DNA of 9,107 nt from UBA1479 sp964012715 (GCA_964012715.1 CAXGUG010000120.1:1-9107); one strand, 5' to 3'; shown: positions 1-6,727, counted from the first letter of the stretch. The notes: generated by a model from the sequence alone, not told the origin. Program-made: numbers and translations.

Positions 1-503
1 TGAACCAGCTTCATCGGGATCCCCGTCGCCGCGGCCTTGCCGACCAGCACCGCCGGGACGTTGGCCAGCATCATGCCCAGGGTCGTGCCCGCCGTGACCA
101 TGATCAGGTCATTGAACCGCGCGGCCAGCGCGATGGTCGCGATCTGGGTCTTGTCGCCGATTTCCAACAGAAAGAACGAAATGACCGTGGCGATGAACGG
201 GCCATAGCGGCCGACCGTCGCGCCTTCGTCGTCGTCGACCTTGTCCGGGATCATGATCCAGACCGCCATGGCCAGAAACGACAGGCCCAGGATCCAACGC
301 AGGGCCTCTGCCCCCAGCCAATTGGCGACCAACAGGCCGACCCAGGCCGCTAACCCATGGTTGGCCAGGGTCGCGACGAGAATGCCAAGGATGATCGGGA
401 CGGGTTTTCGAAACCGCGCCGCCAGGACCAGGGCAAGCAGCTGCGTCTTGTCGCCGATTTCGGCAACGGCAACCACCCCGGTCGAAACAAGAAAGGATTC
501 CAT
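1..503 (-). CDS. GDT1/UPF0016-family cation (Mn2+) exporter, C-terminus outside window
   Basis: Integral membrane protein of the TMEM165/GDT1/UPF0016 family, whose bacterial members (for example MneA of Vibrio) export Mn2+ and whose eukaryotic members exchange Ca2+/Mn2+ for H+. The 167 visible residues carry both hallmark repeats: EIGDKT at residues 15-20 and again at 114-119, each at the start of a hydrophobic helix. These acidic motifs form the cation site. An acidic linker (about 87-94, KVDDDEG) separates the two halves. Family members are about 190 aa, so only some 20-30 residues are cut off at position 1. The start is the ATG at 501-503, which puts the first motif at the expected distance from the N-terminus. 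No clear Shine-Dalgarno precedes it, and a strong hairpin lies about 10 nt upstream. The preceding Mn2+ riboswitch (580-679) independently supports a role in manganese efflux. The transported ion is inferred, not shown. Confidence 0.9.
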   Translation of the reverse strand, partial: MESFLVSTGVVAVAEIGDKTQLLALVLAARFRKPVPIILGILVATLANHGLAAWVGLLVANWLGAEALRWILGLSFLAMAVWIMIPDKVDDDEGATVGRYGPFIATVISFFLLEIGDKTQIATIALAARFNDLIMVTAGTTLGMMLANVPAVLVGKAAATGIPMKLV

Positions 504-513
504 AATGCACCAC

Positions 514-562
514 GAGGGCTAGGCGGTCGTAAACCTATGGCTCGACCACCCGCCCAGCCCTC
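514..562 (-). promoter_or_regulatory. Expression-platform hairpin of the Mn2+ riboswitch
   Basis: Minus-strand GAGGGCTGGGCGG (562-550) can pair with CCGCCTAGCCCTC (526-514) over 13 bp with a single G-U wobble. The 23-nt loop contains a further GGTGGTCG/CGACCGCC pairing, so two registers are possible. The 3' arm ends about 10 nt before the exporter ATG, and no U-run follows. Control of ribosome access therefore seems more likely than intrinsic termination. The role is inferred from position. Confidence 0.55.
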
Positions 563-579
563 TGAGACAGCGGTCACAG

Positions 580-679
580 CCAAAGGTCTCGCCAAGCATG
601 TCGCCGGATGCACCATGGGCCGAAACCCAAGTCTGTTGACGCATCCCCCTTTGCAATAAGGGCGGCTACTCCCCAATGG
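580..679 (-). ncRNA. yybP-ykoY manganese riboswitch aptamer
   Basis: On the minus strand the conserved 5' element GGGGAGTAGC (674-665) is followed by GTCAACAGACTTG (about 630) and then by GCGAGACCTTTGG (592-580). These are the signature blocks of the yybP-ykoY aptamer (Rfam RF00080), which senses Mn2+. CCATTGG (679-673) and CCTTTGG (586-580) can form the closing P1 helix with two internal U-U mismatches, which sets the boundaries given here. The RNA sits directly upstream of a GDT1-family exporter, one of the usual genes under this riboswitch. By the known family mechanism, Mn2+ binding should raise expression. Identification is from recalled consensus blocks; a covariance-model search was not run. 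Confidence 0.9.
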
Positions 680-687
680 ACGGGCGG

Positions 688-716
688 ACAGTAATCGGTC
701 GGGGCGGGAAAGGCAA
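688..716 (-). promoter_or_regulatory. Candidate promoter for riboswitch and exporter
   Basis: Minus-strand TTGCCT (716-711) lies 17 bp before TACTGT (693-688). This is a plausible sigma-70-type -35/-10 pair. It would start RNA a few nucleotides before the riboswitch aptamer, where a promoter is needed. The match is only moderate. Confidence 0.4.
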
Positions 717-742
717 CCTGCCTAGCCCAAAAAACGGCTGCT

Positions 743-2266
743 TCATGCGTCTTTCAGGCGCTTTTCCAAGCTTTCGCAGACTGTGCGGATGACCTTCAAC
801 CGGGCATGGCGTTTGTCGTTGGCTTCGACCAGGGTCCAGGGCGCGGCAGCGGTGCTGGTGCGTTCGACCATCTCGTTCACCGCGACTTCGTAGGCATTCC
901 ACTTGTCCCGGTTGCGCCAATCCTCGTCAGTCAACTTCCAGGCCTTCCACGGCGTCGCCTTGCGGGCCAGGAAGCGTTGTTCCTGTTCGTTCTTGTCGAT
1001 ATGCAGCCAGAACTTGACCAAGTTGGTGCCGTGGCCGGTCAATTCGGCCTCGAATTCATTGATTTCGCGGTAGGCCCGACGCCAGGCATCGGGCGAGGCC
1101 AGTTCCTCGACCCGCTCGACCAAGACCCGCCCATACCAGCTTCGGTCGTAGATCGTGAACCGCCCGGCCCGGGAGATATGCCGCCAGAACCGCCATAGGT
1201 AATGATGGGCCAGTTCTTCGTCGGTCGGCGCTGCCACCGGGATGACCGAGACGGCCCGCGCATCTAACGCCGTGGCGACCCGGCGGATCGCCCCTCCCTT
1301 GCCGGCGGCGTCCCATCCTTCGAACACCAGGACGCTCGAAACGTCCTTGGCTTGGGCCTGGCGGAAGGCCGCATGCAGGCGGGCGCGCAGTTTCTTGACC
1401 TGGGTGGAATAGGCGTCGCGGCTGACCGCTTGGGTCAGGTCGAGGCTATCGAGGATGCTGTCGGAGGCAACCGCCCGCGCCTCGGCGGCGGCATCGGCCT
1501 TGTCCGTGCGGCGGCGGCGCGGGCGGTGGTTGGCGGCGGCCTTGGCCTCGGCGGCGCGGCGGTCCAACTCCTCGCGCACCCGATCTCGGATGGTGGTCAG
1601 CACGGTCACCGCACGATAGCGGGAGTCGGAGCCTTCGACGATCTTCCACGGGAACCGGCCCGAGCTGGTCTGCATGATCATTCGCTCTGCCGTGCCGATG
1701 AATTTGTCATAAAGCTTGTAGTGCTTCCAATCCCGGTCCGTGATTTTCCAATGCCGATCGGGATCTTTCTCCAGCTTCTCCAGGCGCTTTTTCTGGGCTT
1801 TCTTGTTCAGGTGCATCCAGAATTTCAGGATCACCGCGCCGTCGTCGGCCAGGGTGCGTTCGAACTGCACGATCCGCTGCAGGCGGGCATCCAGCTTGGC
1901 CCGGCCGATGCGACCGTGAACATGATCCAACAAAGGCTGCGAATACCAGGCCGACAGGAACAGGCCGAAATGGCCCTGGGCCGGAAGGTCGCGCCAGTAG
2001 CGCCAGAATTCGGGGCGTTCGCGTTCTTCGTCGGACGGATGGCCATAGGCGCGGTTGACCAGCCAGCGCGGGTCCATCCATTCGTTCAACAAGTTGACGC
2101 TTTCGCTTTTGCCCGCCCCATCGACCCCTGCGAATAGGACGATTACCGGGAAATCGGCGCGGCGGAGTTCCTGCTGCAGTTGAACCATCTCGACCCGTAA
2201 GCTCGGGGCCAAGGCATCGAATTCGGCCTTCGAGACCTTCCGGTTCAGTTCAGCCGCTTCGAACAT
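743..2266 (-). CDS. pap: Polyphosphate:AMP phosphotransferase, two-domain PPK2 class
   Basis: Cytoplasmic enzyme of 507 aa expected to phosphorylate AMP to ADP with inorganic polyphosphate (class II PPK2). It has two PPK2 folds in tandem. The N-terminal domain (about 1-235) has Walker A GVDGAGKS at 47-54. The C-terminal domain (about 285-507) has Walker A GWDAAGKG at 317-324 and the motif YDRSWYGR at 373-380. In the N-domain the matching stretch reads FLSAWYSQ (103-110) and lacks the Asp-Arg pair, as known for class II enzymes where one half is degenerate. A charged Ala/Arg/Lys-rich linker (about 235-270) joins them. The length suits the family (about 475-510 aa). The ATG at 2264-2266 has GGGGAG five bases upstream. 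It is divergent from the nitroreductase gene, 100 bp away. Activity on AMP rather than GMP is inferred from the two-domain layout. Confidence 0.92.
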   Translation of the reverse strand: MFEAAELNRKVSKAEFDALAPSLRVEMVQLQQELRRADFPVIVLFAGVDGAGKSESVNLLNEWMDPRWLVNRAYGHPSDEERERPEFWRYWRDLPAQGHFGLFLSAWYSQPLLDHVHGRIGRAKLDARLQRIVQFERTLADDGAVILKFWMHLNKKAQKKRLEKLEKDPDRHWKITDRDWKHYKLYDKFIGTAERMIMQTSSGRFPWKIVEGSDSRYRAVTVLTTIRDRVREELDRRAAEAKAAANHRPRRRRTDKADAAAEARAVASDSILDSLDLTQAVSRDAYSTQVKKLRARLHAAFRQAQAKDVSSVLVFEGWDAAGKGGAIRRVATALDARAVSVIPVAAPTDEELAHHYLWRFWRHISRAGRFTIYDRSWYGRVLVERVEELASPDAWRRAYREINEFEAELTGHGTNLVKFWLHIDKNEQEQRFLARKATPWKAWKLTDEDWRNRDKWNAYEVAVNEMVERTSTAAAPWTLVEANDKRHARLKVIRTVCESLEKRLKDA

Positions 2267-2366
2267 GATCGCTCCCCGGTCACAGGTCTTTAGACCGCCC
2301 GCCCCTTGGCGTTCGGCGCGTTCGATGGTAGGTCAGCTTATCCCATGCGAACAAAGGAAACATACA

Positions 2367-3083
2367 ATGCCAGACCATAACGGCATCGACATTGATCAAG
2401 AACAAACGGCGGAGATCGTCGAAACCGCCATCACTTCACGCAGCTCTGTCCGCGCGTTCCTGCCGAAGCCTGTCTCCCGGGAAACCATTGAACGGATTCT
2501 GACCGCCGCCAGCTACGCCCCCTCGGGCTCGAACATGCAGCCGTGGAAGGTCCACGTCGTCGCGGGCGCAACCCGCGACCGCCTGGTCAAGGCCGTCAGC
2601 GACGATCACGATGCAGGCAACACCAGCGAGCGCGGCTATAAATATTATCCCGATCCCTTCCCCGAGCCCTACCTGACCCGCCGCCGGGCAACCGGCTGGG
2701 GCCTGTATGGCGCGCTCGGCATCGAAAAGGGCGACAAGGAACGCATGCATCAACAGCATGGCCGCAATTTCCTGTTCTTCGACGCGCCGGTCGGCCTGAT
2801 CTTCACCATCGACAAGTCGTTGGAGATCGGCAGCTGGCTGGACTACGGCACCTTCATCCAGAACATCATGGTGATGGCGCGCGGTCTGGGCTTGGATACC
2901 TGCCCGCAGGCAGCCTGGGCCAACTTCCACCGACGGATCATGGAAATCCTGGACATCCCCGAAGAGGAGATCGTCGTCTGCGGCATGGCATTGGGTTATG
3001 CGGACCCCAACGAGTCCGTCAACGAATACCGCCCGGTGCGCGAACCCGTCGAAGCCTTCACCCGATTCCACGACCTGGACTAA
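2367..3083 (+). CDS. Nitroreductase-family FMN-dependent oxidoreductase
   Basis: Cytoplasmic flavoprotein of 238 aa in the nitroreductase superfamily (PF00881), which uses NAD(P)H to reduce nitro compounds, quinones or related substrates. The N-terminal FMN-binding segment SRSSVRAF is at 24-31, followed by the conserved APSGSNMQPW at 51-60. GMALGYADP near 206-214 is the usual C-terminal flavin/dimer motif. The stretch 75-130 is a longer insertion rich in Tyr, Pro and Arg, typical of the nitrobenzoate-reductase-like branch. The true substrate cannot be read from sequence. The start chosen is the ATG at 2367, with AAAGGA at 2353-2358 (8-nt spacing). An in-frame extension to 2265 lacks family homology and would run into the pap start. 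The gene is monocistronic and ends at a strong terminator. Confidence 0.9.
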   Translation: MPDHNGIDIDQEQTAEIVETAITSRSSVRAFLPKPVSRETIERILTAASYAPSGSNMQPWKVHVVAGATRDRLVKAVSDDHDAGNTSERGYKYYPDPFPEPYLTRRRATGWGLYGALGIEKGDKERMHQQHGRNFLFFDAPVGLIFTIDKSLEIGSWLDYGTFIQNIMVMARGLGLDTCPQAAWANFHRRIMEILDIPEEEIVVCGMALGYADPNESVNEYRPVREPVEAFTRFHDLD

Positions 3084-3133
3084 GGCCGAAAACCCTCACA
3101 GGTCGTCCCCGATCTGCGAGAGCGATGTGATAT

Positions 3134-3172
3134 GGGCGTGAGCAGATTTCCGGCTCACGCCCTTTTCTTTTT
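3134..3172 (+). terminator. Intrinsic terminator of the nitroreductase gene
   Basis: GGGCGTGAGC (3134-3143) and GCTCACGCCC (3153-3162) form a perfect 10-bp stem with a 9-nt loop. The run TTTTCTTTTT follows directly. Confidence 0.95.
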
Positions 3173-3271
3173 CTAATGTAGCGCGGCTTTCCTGGGCGCA
3201 ACCGGCTCACATTTCATTGAACCAACGTCATTCGAAAAAGAGGCGGTTCGGGCGCATCTTCTTCTCACCAA

Positions 3272-3291
3272 CGGCGGGGATGTTCCCGCCG
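3272..3291 (+). promoter_or_regulatory. Leader hairpin before the 54-aa gene
   Basis: CGGCGGG (3272-3278) pairs perfectly with CCCGCCG (3285-3291) around a 6-nt loop. It ends 9 nt before the Shine-Dalgarno AGAAGGA (3301-3307). No U-run follows, so it is not a terminator. It may modulate translation or stabilise the mRNA. The function is inferred. Confidence 0.45.
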
Positions 3292-3316
3292 CTTCAACGA
3301 AGAAGGAAACCTAATC

Positions 3317-3481
3317 ATGACCATTCGTACTTCCGCCATCCTGTTGCCCGCCCTGGCCTTGGCCCTGGGTATCGCTCTGTTCCAATCCCCGGCGCAGGCG
3401 ACCGAAACCGCCATGGCCGCCGCCAACAGCGGACATTCGATCACCACCTCGGTCGAAGACTCCAACCGCTGGGGCGACTAA
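3317..3481 (+). CDS. Small putative exported protein, 54 aa
   Basis: I do not recognise this protein. The ATG at 3317 has the strong Shine-Dalgarno AGAAGGA at 3301-3307 (9-nt spacing), and the reading frame uses GC-rich codons like its neighbours. Residues 1-28 look like a Sec signal peptide: N-terminal Arg4, a hydrophobic core at about 7-22 (AILLPALALALGIALF), and a cleavage site after AQA (26-28). The mature peptide would be only 26 residues, polar and Cys-free, ending in NRWGD. The upstream gene ends at a terminator and a hairpin follows, so it appears monocistronic. No periplasmic enzyme domain fits in this length. It could be an envelope stress or assembly peptide, but that is a guess. 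I am fairly sure it is a real gene because signal peptide, RBS and flanking hairpins agree. Confidence 0.75.
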   Translation: MTIRTSAILLPALALALGIALFQSPAQATETAMAAANSGHSITTSVEDSNRWGD

Positions 3482-3497
3482 ACCCCTGCGGGCATCT

Positions 3498-3527
3498 CCC
3501 GGGCCGGACCGCCCTGTCCGGCCCGGG
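3498..3527 (+). terminator. Hairpin terminator after the 54-aa gene
   Basis: CCCGGGCCGGAC (3498-3509) and GTCCGGCCCGGG (3516-3527) make a perfect 12-bp stem with a 6-nt loop, 16 nt past the stop. The downstream tract (TATAATGCTTTTATTTT) is U-rich but not a continuous U-run. Termination is likely but less certain than for the other terminators here. TATAAT at 3528-3533 is a perfect -10 hexamer, though no -35 is visible inside the stem. Confidence 0.75.
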
Positions 3528-3727
3528 TATAATGCTTTTATTTTATCGATATTATCGTTCATTTATATTCGTTATGAGGCGATAAGGATTTCGCCTAAAG
3601 TGCGCTTCGCCGGTATGGACCGGCCCAGCCGCCGGATGTGACCGGCGATGTTTTAAGAGCTGTCCCTCCCCCGTCTTCCCTTTCCCGTCGTCTACGGCCG
3701 GAAGCGGCAGCTCAAGGAGCCACTGAA
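3528..3727 (+). promoter_or_regulatory. AT-rich promoter region and structured leader of the 99-aa gene
   Basis: Positions 3528-3576 are strikingly AT-rich compared with the rest of the window and hold -10-like hexamers TATAAT (3528-3533) and TATATT (3564-3569). I see no good -35 for either. Three short hairpins follow: AGGCGA/TCGCCT (3577-3596), GCCGGT/ACCGGC (3609-3624) and GCCGG/CCGGC (3631-3646). The last two are near-identical 16-mers. The leader ends with the Shine-Dalgarno AAGGAG at 3714-3719. A promoter here is likely; the exact start site and the role of the hairpins are unknown. Confidence 0.5.
3609..3646 (+). repeat. Tandem pair of near-identical 16-nt hairpins
   Basis: Two copies of the pattern GCCGG-N6-CCGGC occur 22 nt apart: 3609-3624 (loop side TATGGA) and 3631-3646 (ATGTGA). 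Each can fold as a stem of 5-6 bp, and the first extends by one T-A pair. They lie in the leader of the 99-aa gene and are not followed by a U-run. They could be protein-binding RNA or DNA elements. Confidence 0.55.
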
Positions 3728-4027
3728 GTGTTTACCCTGTCCCGTATTCAAGTCGTTCCCGCGATCGTTTTCGGGCTGTCCCTGGCCGTTGCGCATAGCG
3801 CCGGCGCTTCGAACATCTATGACACCATGTCGTCCGAGGAAATCGCCGACCACCAGTCGCAGCAGCTCGGCCAGCAAGAAGGTCAGTCCGTCCAGCCGCA
3901 GGCCGCCGACGACACCCAGCTCGCCAGCGCTGCCAGCACCCGTTCGGCCGAGGAATTCGCCGACTATCAGGGTCAGCTGAACGTCGTGACGATCGTCACC
4001 CAGACTCCTGCGGGTTCCGACGACTAA
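3728..4027 (+). CDS. Small putative exported protein with duplicated motif, 99 aa
   Basis: I do not recognise this protein. The best start is the GTG at 3728, with AAGGAG at 3714-3719 (8-nt spacing). A longer in-frame ATG at 3638 would translate the leader hairpins and hide the signal peptide. Residues 1-27 form a signal peptide: Arg6, a hydrophobic core at 9-22, and probable cleavage after SAGA (24-27). The mature part, about 72 aa, is polar, acidic and Gln/Ala/Ser-rich without Cys. It carries two copies of an 11-residue motif, SSEEIADHQSQ (35-45) and SAEEFADYQGQ (73-83), each followed within two residues by Leu. The segment between is probably disordered. The gene is monocistronic, between a structured leader and a terminator. 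A periplasmic location is inferred from the signal peptide; function is unknown. Confidence 0.8.
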   Translation: MFTLSRIQVVPAIVFGLSLAVAHSAGASNIYDTMSSEEIADHQSQQLGQQEGQSVQPQAADDTQLASAASTRSAEEFADYQGQLNVVTIVTQTPAGSDD

Positions 4028-4097
4028 CACAAGCCTTCTGGCAAACGTAATCCGAGCGGCAGCGGCATAGCGACCCGCGCCCCGGATGCCAAAAACG

Positions 4098-4131
4098 AAA
4101 CCGGCGCCCCTTAGCAAAGGGCGCCGGTTTT
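4098..4131. terminator. Bidirectional terminator between the 99-aa gene and tcuB
   Basis: AAACCGGCGCCC (4098-4109) pairs with GGGCGCCGGTTT (4119-4130) in a 12-bp stem with a 9-nt loop. On the plus strand the stem runs into TTTTCATTT. On the minus strand it runs into TTTCGTTTTT. It can therefore end both convergent transcripts. Confidence 0.92.
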
Positions 4132-4167
4132 CATTTGGGTCTCTGTGCTTCCCTCAAGAGGGAGGAA

Positions 4168-5316
4168 TCAGGATTTCTGTTCGCGGCGATTGCGCAGCAA
4201 GGCGGCGTAGCGATAGATCGCATGCACGAACTTGCCGTACGGCAGGGTCAGGAACAAAGCCAGGACCGTGCCCAGGTGGATCGCCAGCAGCGTCCCCATA
4301 TAGCTCGTGTCGCGCCAGATCAACAGCGCCAGGCCGGTCAGGCTGACCAGGAACAACAAGGCCAGGAAGCCCGTGTCCATGCCGCGCTGCGCGCCGTCCT
4401 GGGTGCGCTGATCGGCAATCCGCTTCAGGGAAATCAACCCAAGCGGCCCGATCAACAGGCCGATGCCGCCGACGGTGCCCAGCACCACCGGCAGGGAGGT
4501 ATAGGCGTAGGGCGCTTCCCAGCCGAAAATGTAGTGATACAGCGTCGCGACCGAGGTCGCGGCGAAGCACAACAGGAAGCCCCAGAAGGTCATCTGGTGG
4601 AACACCCGGCGGATCTGCGAGAAGCTTTCCGACGGATAGTTGCAGCCGTCCATTTTGCCGCGCACGCCGCCGCCGCCCATGTACTTCATGACCATGGCGT
4701 CGTGGGTCGCCCCGGCCACGGACAGGGGTGTTTCCGGCTTTTGCGGGGCCGTGTCGCGGCGGAATCGCCAGAACCCGGCGACCAACACCCCGACGGCGTA
4801 CAAGAACACCCCGCCGAAGGAATAAGCCATCACGTTGTGCGGAATGACAGCGTAGAAATTACCCGCATGTTCGCCCATCACCACTTCGGGCGGCTGGAAC
4901 ATGTGGATCAGTACCAGAACCAAGCCGATGCCGAAGGCCAGCAGCAGCGAAACCAAGGTGCCGTTTTTCTGGAACAGGCCCGACAGGGCGCTGGGCCAGG
5001 TGTAGCGGCGATAGGTATCGGCGCGCAGCCGGGCATAGGTCTGCGGAATATTGACGGCGAATTCATGCGGCGGCGCGTACTGGCAGGCATAGAAACAGCC
5101 GTTGCAGCCGTGGCACAGGTTCGCCAGGTAATCCAAATCCTGATCGGAGAACGTGCTCTGGCGCATCATCGCCGGGAACACGCCGCAAAAGCCCTCGCAA
5201 TACCGGCAGGCATTGCAGATGGTCATCAGGCGGCGGGCTTCCTCGTGCAGGTCCTCCAGCTGATCACCTTCCAGTTCGTAACCGGCGGCGGCGAGACGGG
5301 GTTCAGTTGGAGACAT
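4168..5316 (-). CDS. tcuB: TcuB/CitB-like tricarballylate utilization Fe-S membrane protein
   Basis: Electron-transfer partner of TcuA. In Salmonella TcuB reoxidises the FADH2 of TcuA and passes electrons to the membrane pool. The 382-aa protein has an N-terminal ferredoxin-like part with two CxxCxxCxxxC motifs, at Cys34/37/40/44 and Cys68/71/74/78, expected to hold two [4Fe-4S] clusters. Six hydrophobic spans follow, near 118-140, 156-183, 241-262, 272-295, 314-334 and 340-362. His240, His261 and His347 lie in or beside spans and are possible heme ligands, though this is inference. The start is the ATG at 5314-5316, with GAGGGAG about 9 nt upstream. The frame stays open to 5454, but that part only antisenses and overlaps tcuA. 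The gene overlaps the tcuA stop by 14 nt, which implies translational coupling. It ends at a bidirectional terminator. Confidence 0.88.
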   Translation of the reverse strand: MSPTEPRLAAAGYELEGDQLEDLHEEARRLMTICNACRYCEGFCGVFPAMMRQSTFSDQDLDYLANLCHGCNGCFYACQYAPPHEFAVNIPQTYARLRADTYRRYTWPSALSGLFQKNGTLVSLLLAFGIGLVLVLIHMFQPPEVVMGEHAGNFYAVIPHNVMAYSFGGVFLYAVGVLVAGFWRFRRDTAPQKPETPLSVAGATHDAMVMKYMGGGGVRGKMDGCNYPSESFSQIRRVFHQMTFWGFLLCFAATSVATLYHYIFGWEAPYAYTSLPVVLGTVGGIGLLIGPLGLISLKRIADQRTQDGAQRGMDTGFLALLFLVSLTGLALLIWRDTSYMGTLLAIHLGTVLALFLTLPYGKFVHAIYRYAALLRNRREQKS

Positions 5317-6727
5317 TTCGAGCAGCTCCCTCTCCGGCGATGCGTCCGAACACCATCCCGATAGCCATGCCGACGCCACCGGCGTAGCCCTGACCCAGAA
5401 TATTTCCGGAAATGACCTCGCCGGCGGCGAAGATATTGGCGGCGGGCACGACACGGCCGTCCGCTTCCTTGAATTGAACGCGGGCTTCCTTGTCCACCTT
5501 GACCCCGAGATAGGTAAAGGTGATCCCGGTCTTCAGCGGATAGCCGTAATACGGCGGCGTATCGATCGTCTGCGCCCAGTTGGTTTTCGGCGGGGTCAAG
5601 CCCTCGGTGGACAGACCGTCCAGAACCTCGGGCTTGAATTCCTTGTCCTTGTTTTCGCCCTGGCGGCAGGCGGCGTTGTATTCCGCCACGGTGTTTTCCA
5701 GGGTGTCCGGGTCCAACTCCAGCTTTTCCGCCAATTCGCGGATGCTGTCGGCCTTGATCGGCGGATACATGGACGGCATGAACAGGTCGTTGACCTTGGC
5801 ATCGACGATCCCGTAGCCGATCTGATCTTCCTGCTTGGCCAGCAACCGGCCCCAAATGGCATAGCGCTTGGGCCAGATGTCCTCGCCCTCGTCATAAAAC
5901 CGCTTGGCCTGACGGTTGACCATGATCGAATAGATCACGCAGTCGACGCGGGTCGCGATGCCGCCGTCGCATTTCGGGCTGCGGGCGTCGATGGCGATGG
6001 CATGGCACTGATCGGCCTCGGCCGCCGTTTCGGCGCCGTTGTTCATCAGCACGCGCAGCATCCGACCCTGGTTATAGCCGGTGCCGCGGATCAGGAAGCC
6101 CTCGGCGGCGTCGCCCCAGCCTTCCTTCAGCCACTCGATATTGGCCTGGAACCCGCCCGAAGCGATGACGATCGAGCGGGCCTCGACCACATGCTCGGCC
6201 CCTTCGTATTGCACGCGGGCGGCAGTGAACACGCCATCCTCGATGGTCAATTCCGTAACCTCGGCTTCGTAGCGGCAATCGACGCCGATCCGTTCCGCCG
6301 TGGCGTAATAGGCGTTCAACAGGGCCTTGCCCCCGCCCTTGAAGAAGGCGTTGGTGCGGTCCAACCCGATGGTGCCCGACAACGGCGGCTGGAACTTGAC
6401 CCCATGAGCCATCATCCAATCGGCGGCGTCCTCGGACTTTTCAATCAGGAAGCGGGACAGCTCCTTGTCCGTGTTGCCCTGGGTCACGCGCAACAGGTCG
6501 TCGTAATATTCGTCGACCGGATAGGGCCCGGTGACGAAATCCGTCGCGGCGTTATGGGCGTAGCGGATGTTCCGCACGTGGCGGGTGTTCCCGCCGCGAA
6601 AATCCTTGGGCGCGGATTCCAGCAACAGCACCTGGGCGCCTTGCTCCTGCGCGGTTAAAGCCGCGGCCATGGCGGCTCCGCCGCCACCAACCACGATCAC
6701 ATCTACTTTGTTCGGTAATCCTGTCAT
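5303..6727 (-). CDS. tcuA: TcuA-like FAD-dependent tricarballylate dehydrogenase
   Basis: Flavoprotein of 474 aa in the fumarate reductase/succinate dehydrogenase FAD-binding family (PF00890). TcuA oxidises tricarballylate to cis-aconitate, which enters the TCA cycle. The N-terminal dinucleotide fold has VIVVGGGGAAM at 10-20 and the acidic FAD-ribose residue Glu37. The stretch FRGGNTRHVRNIRYAH (43-58) is characteristic of TcuA-type proteins. The C-terminal FAD segment NIFAAGEV...GQGYAGG spans 431-451. The start chosen is the ATG at 6725-6727. A TTG 12 codons upstream would translate through the operator palindrome at 6744-6753. No Shine-Dalgarno precedes the ATG, so a short leader or leaderless message is possible. 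Pairing with tcuB strongly supports the assignment, but a related substrate (for example another tricarboxylate) cannot be excluded. No tcuR or tcuC is visible. Confidence 0.87.
   Translation of the reverse strand: MTGLPNKVDVIVVGGGGAAMAAALTAQEQGAQVLLLESAPKDFRGGNTRHVRNIRYAHNAATDFVTGPYPVDEYYDDLLRVTQGNTDKELSRFLIEKSEDAADWMMAHGVKFQPPLSGTIGLDRTNAFFKGGGKALLNAYYATAERIGVDCRYEAEVTELTIEDGVFTAARVQYEGAEHVVEARSIVIASGGFQANIEWLKEGWGDAAEGFLIRGTGYNQGRMLRVLMNNGAETAAEADQCHAIAIDARSPKCDGGIATRVDCVIYSIMVNRQAKRFYDEGEDIWPKRYAIWGRLLAKQEDQIGYGIVDAKVNDLFMPSMYPPIKADSIRELAEKLELDPDTLENTVAEYNAACRQGENKDKEFKPEVLDGLSTEGLTPPKTNWAQTIDTPPYYGYPLKTGITFTYLGVKVDKEARVQFKEADGRVVPAANIFAAGEVISGNILGQGYAGGVGMAIGMVFGRIAGEGAARNVSN

Noticed and set aside
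721..742. Possible terminator after pap
   Set aside because: AGCC-GTTTTTTG-GGCT has only a 4-bp stem with the T-run in the loop, so it is not a credible intrinsic terminator. Read-through toward the riboswitch cannot be excluded.
1352..2137. Long plus-strand frame antisense to pap, and similar long frames opposite tcuA and the carbamoyltransferase
   Set aside because: These are GC-rich antisense shadows of well-identified genes, with no RBS or family motifs.
2265..2366. N-terminal extension of the nitroreductase
   Set aside because: It lacks family similarity and covers the divergent promoter region. The ATG at 2367 has a well-placed AAAGGA.
3217..3585. 122-aa plus-strand frame
   Set aside because: It is out of frame with the RBS-supported 54-aa gene, runs through the terminator hairpin and has low-complexity, unlikely composition.
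3638..3727. N-terminal extension of the 99-aa protein from an ATG at 3638
   Set aside because: It would translate a hairpin and hide a clear signal peptide. The GTG at 3728 has AAGGAG at the right distance.
5317..5454. Upstream extension of tcuB
   Set aside because: It lies entirely inside the tcuA coding region. The ATG at 5316 has a good RBS and gives the expected TcuB N-terminus.
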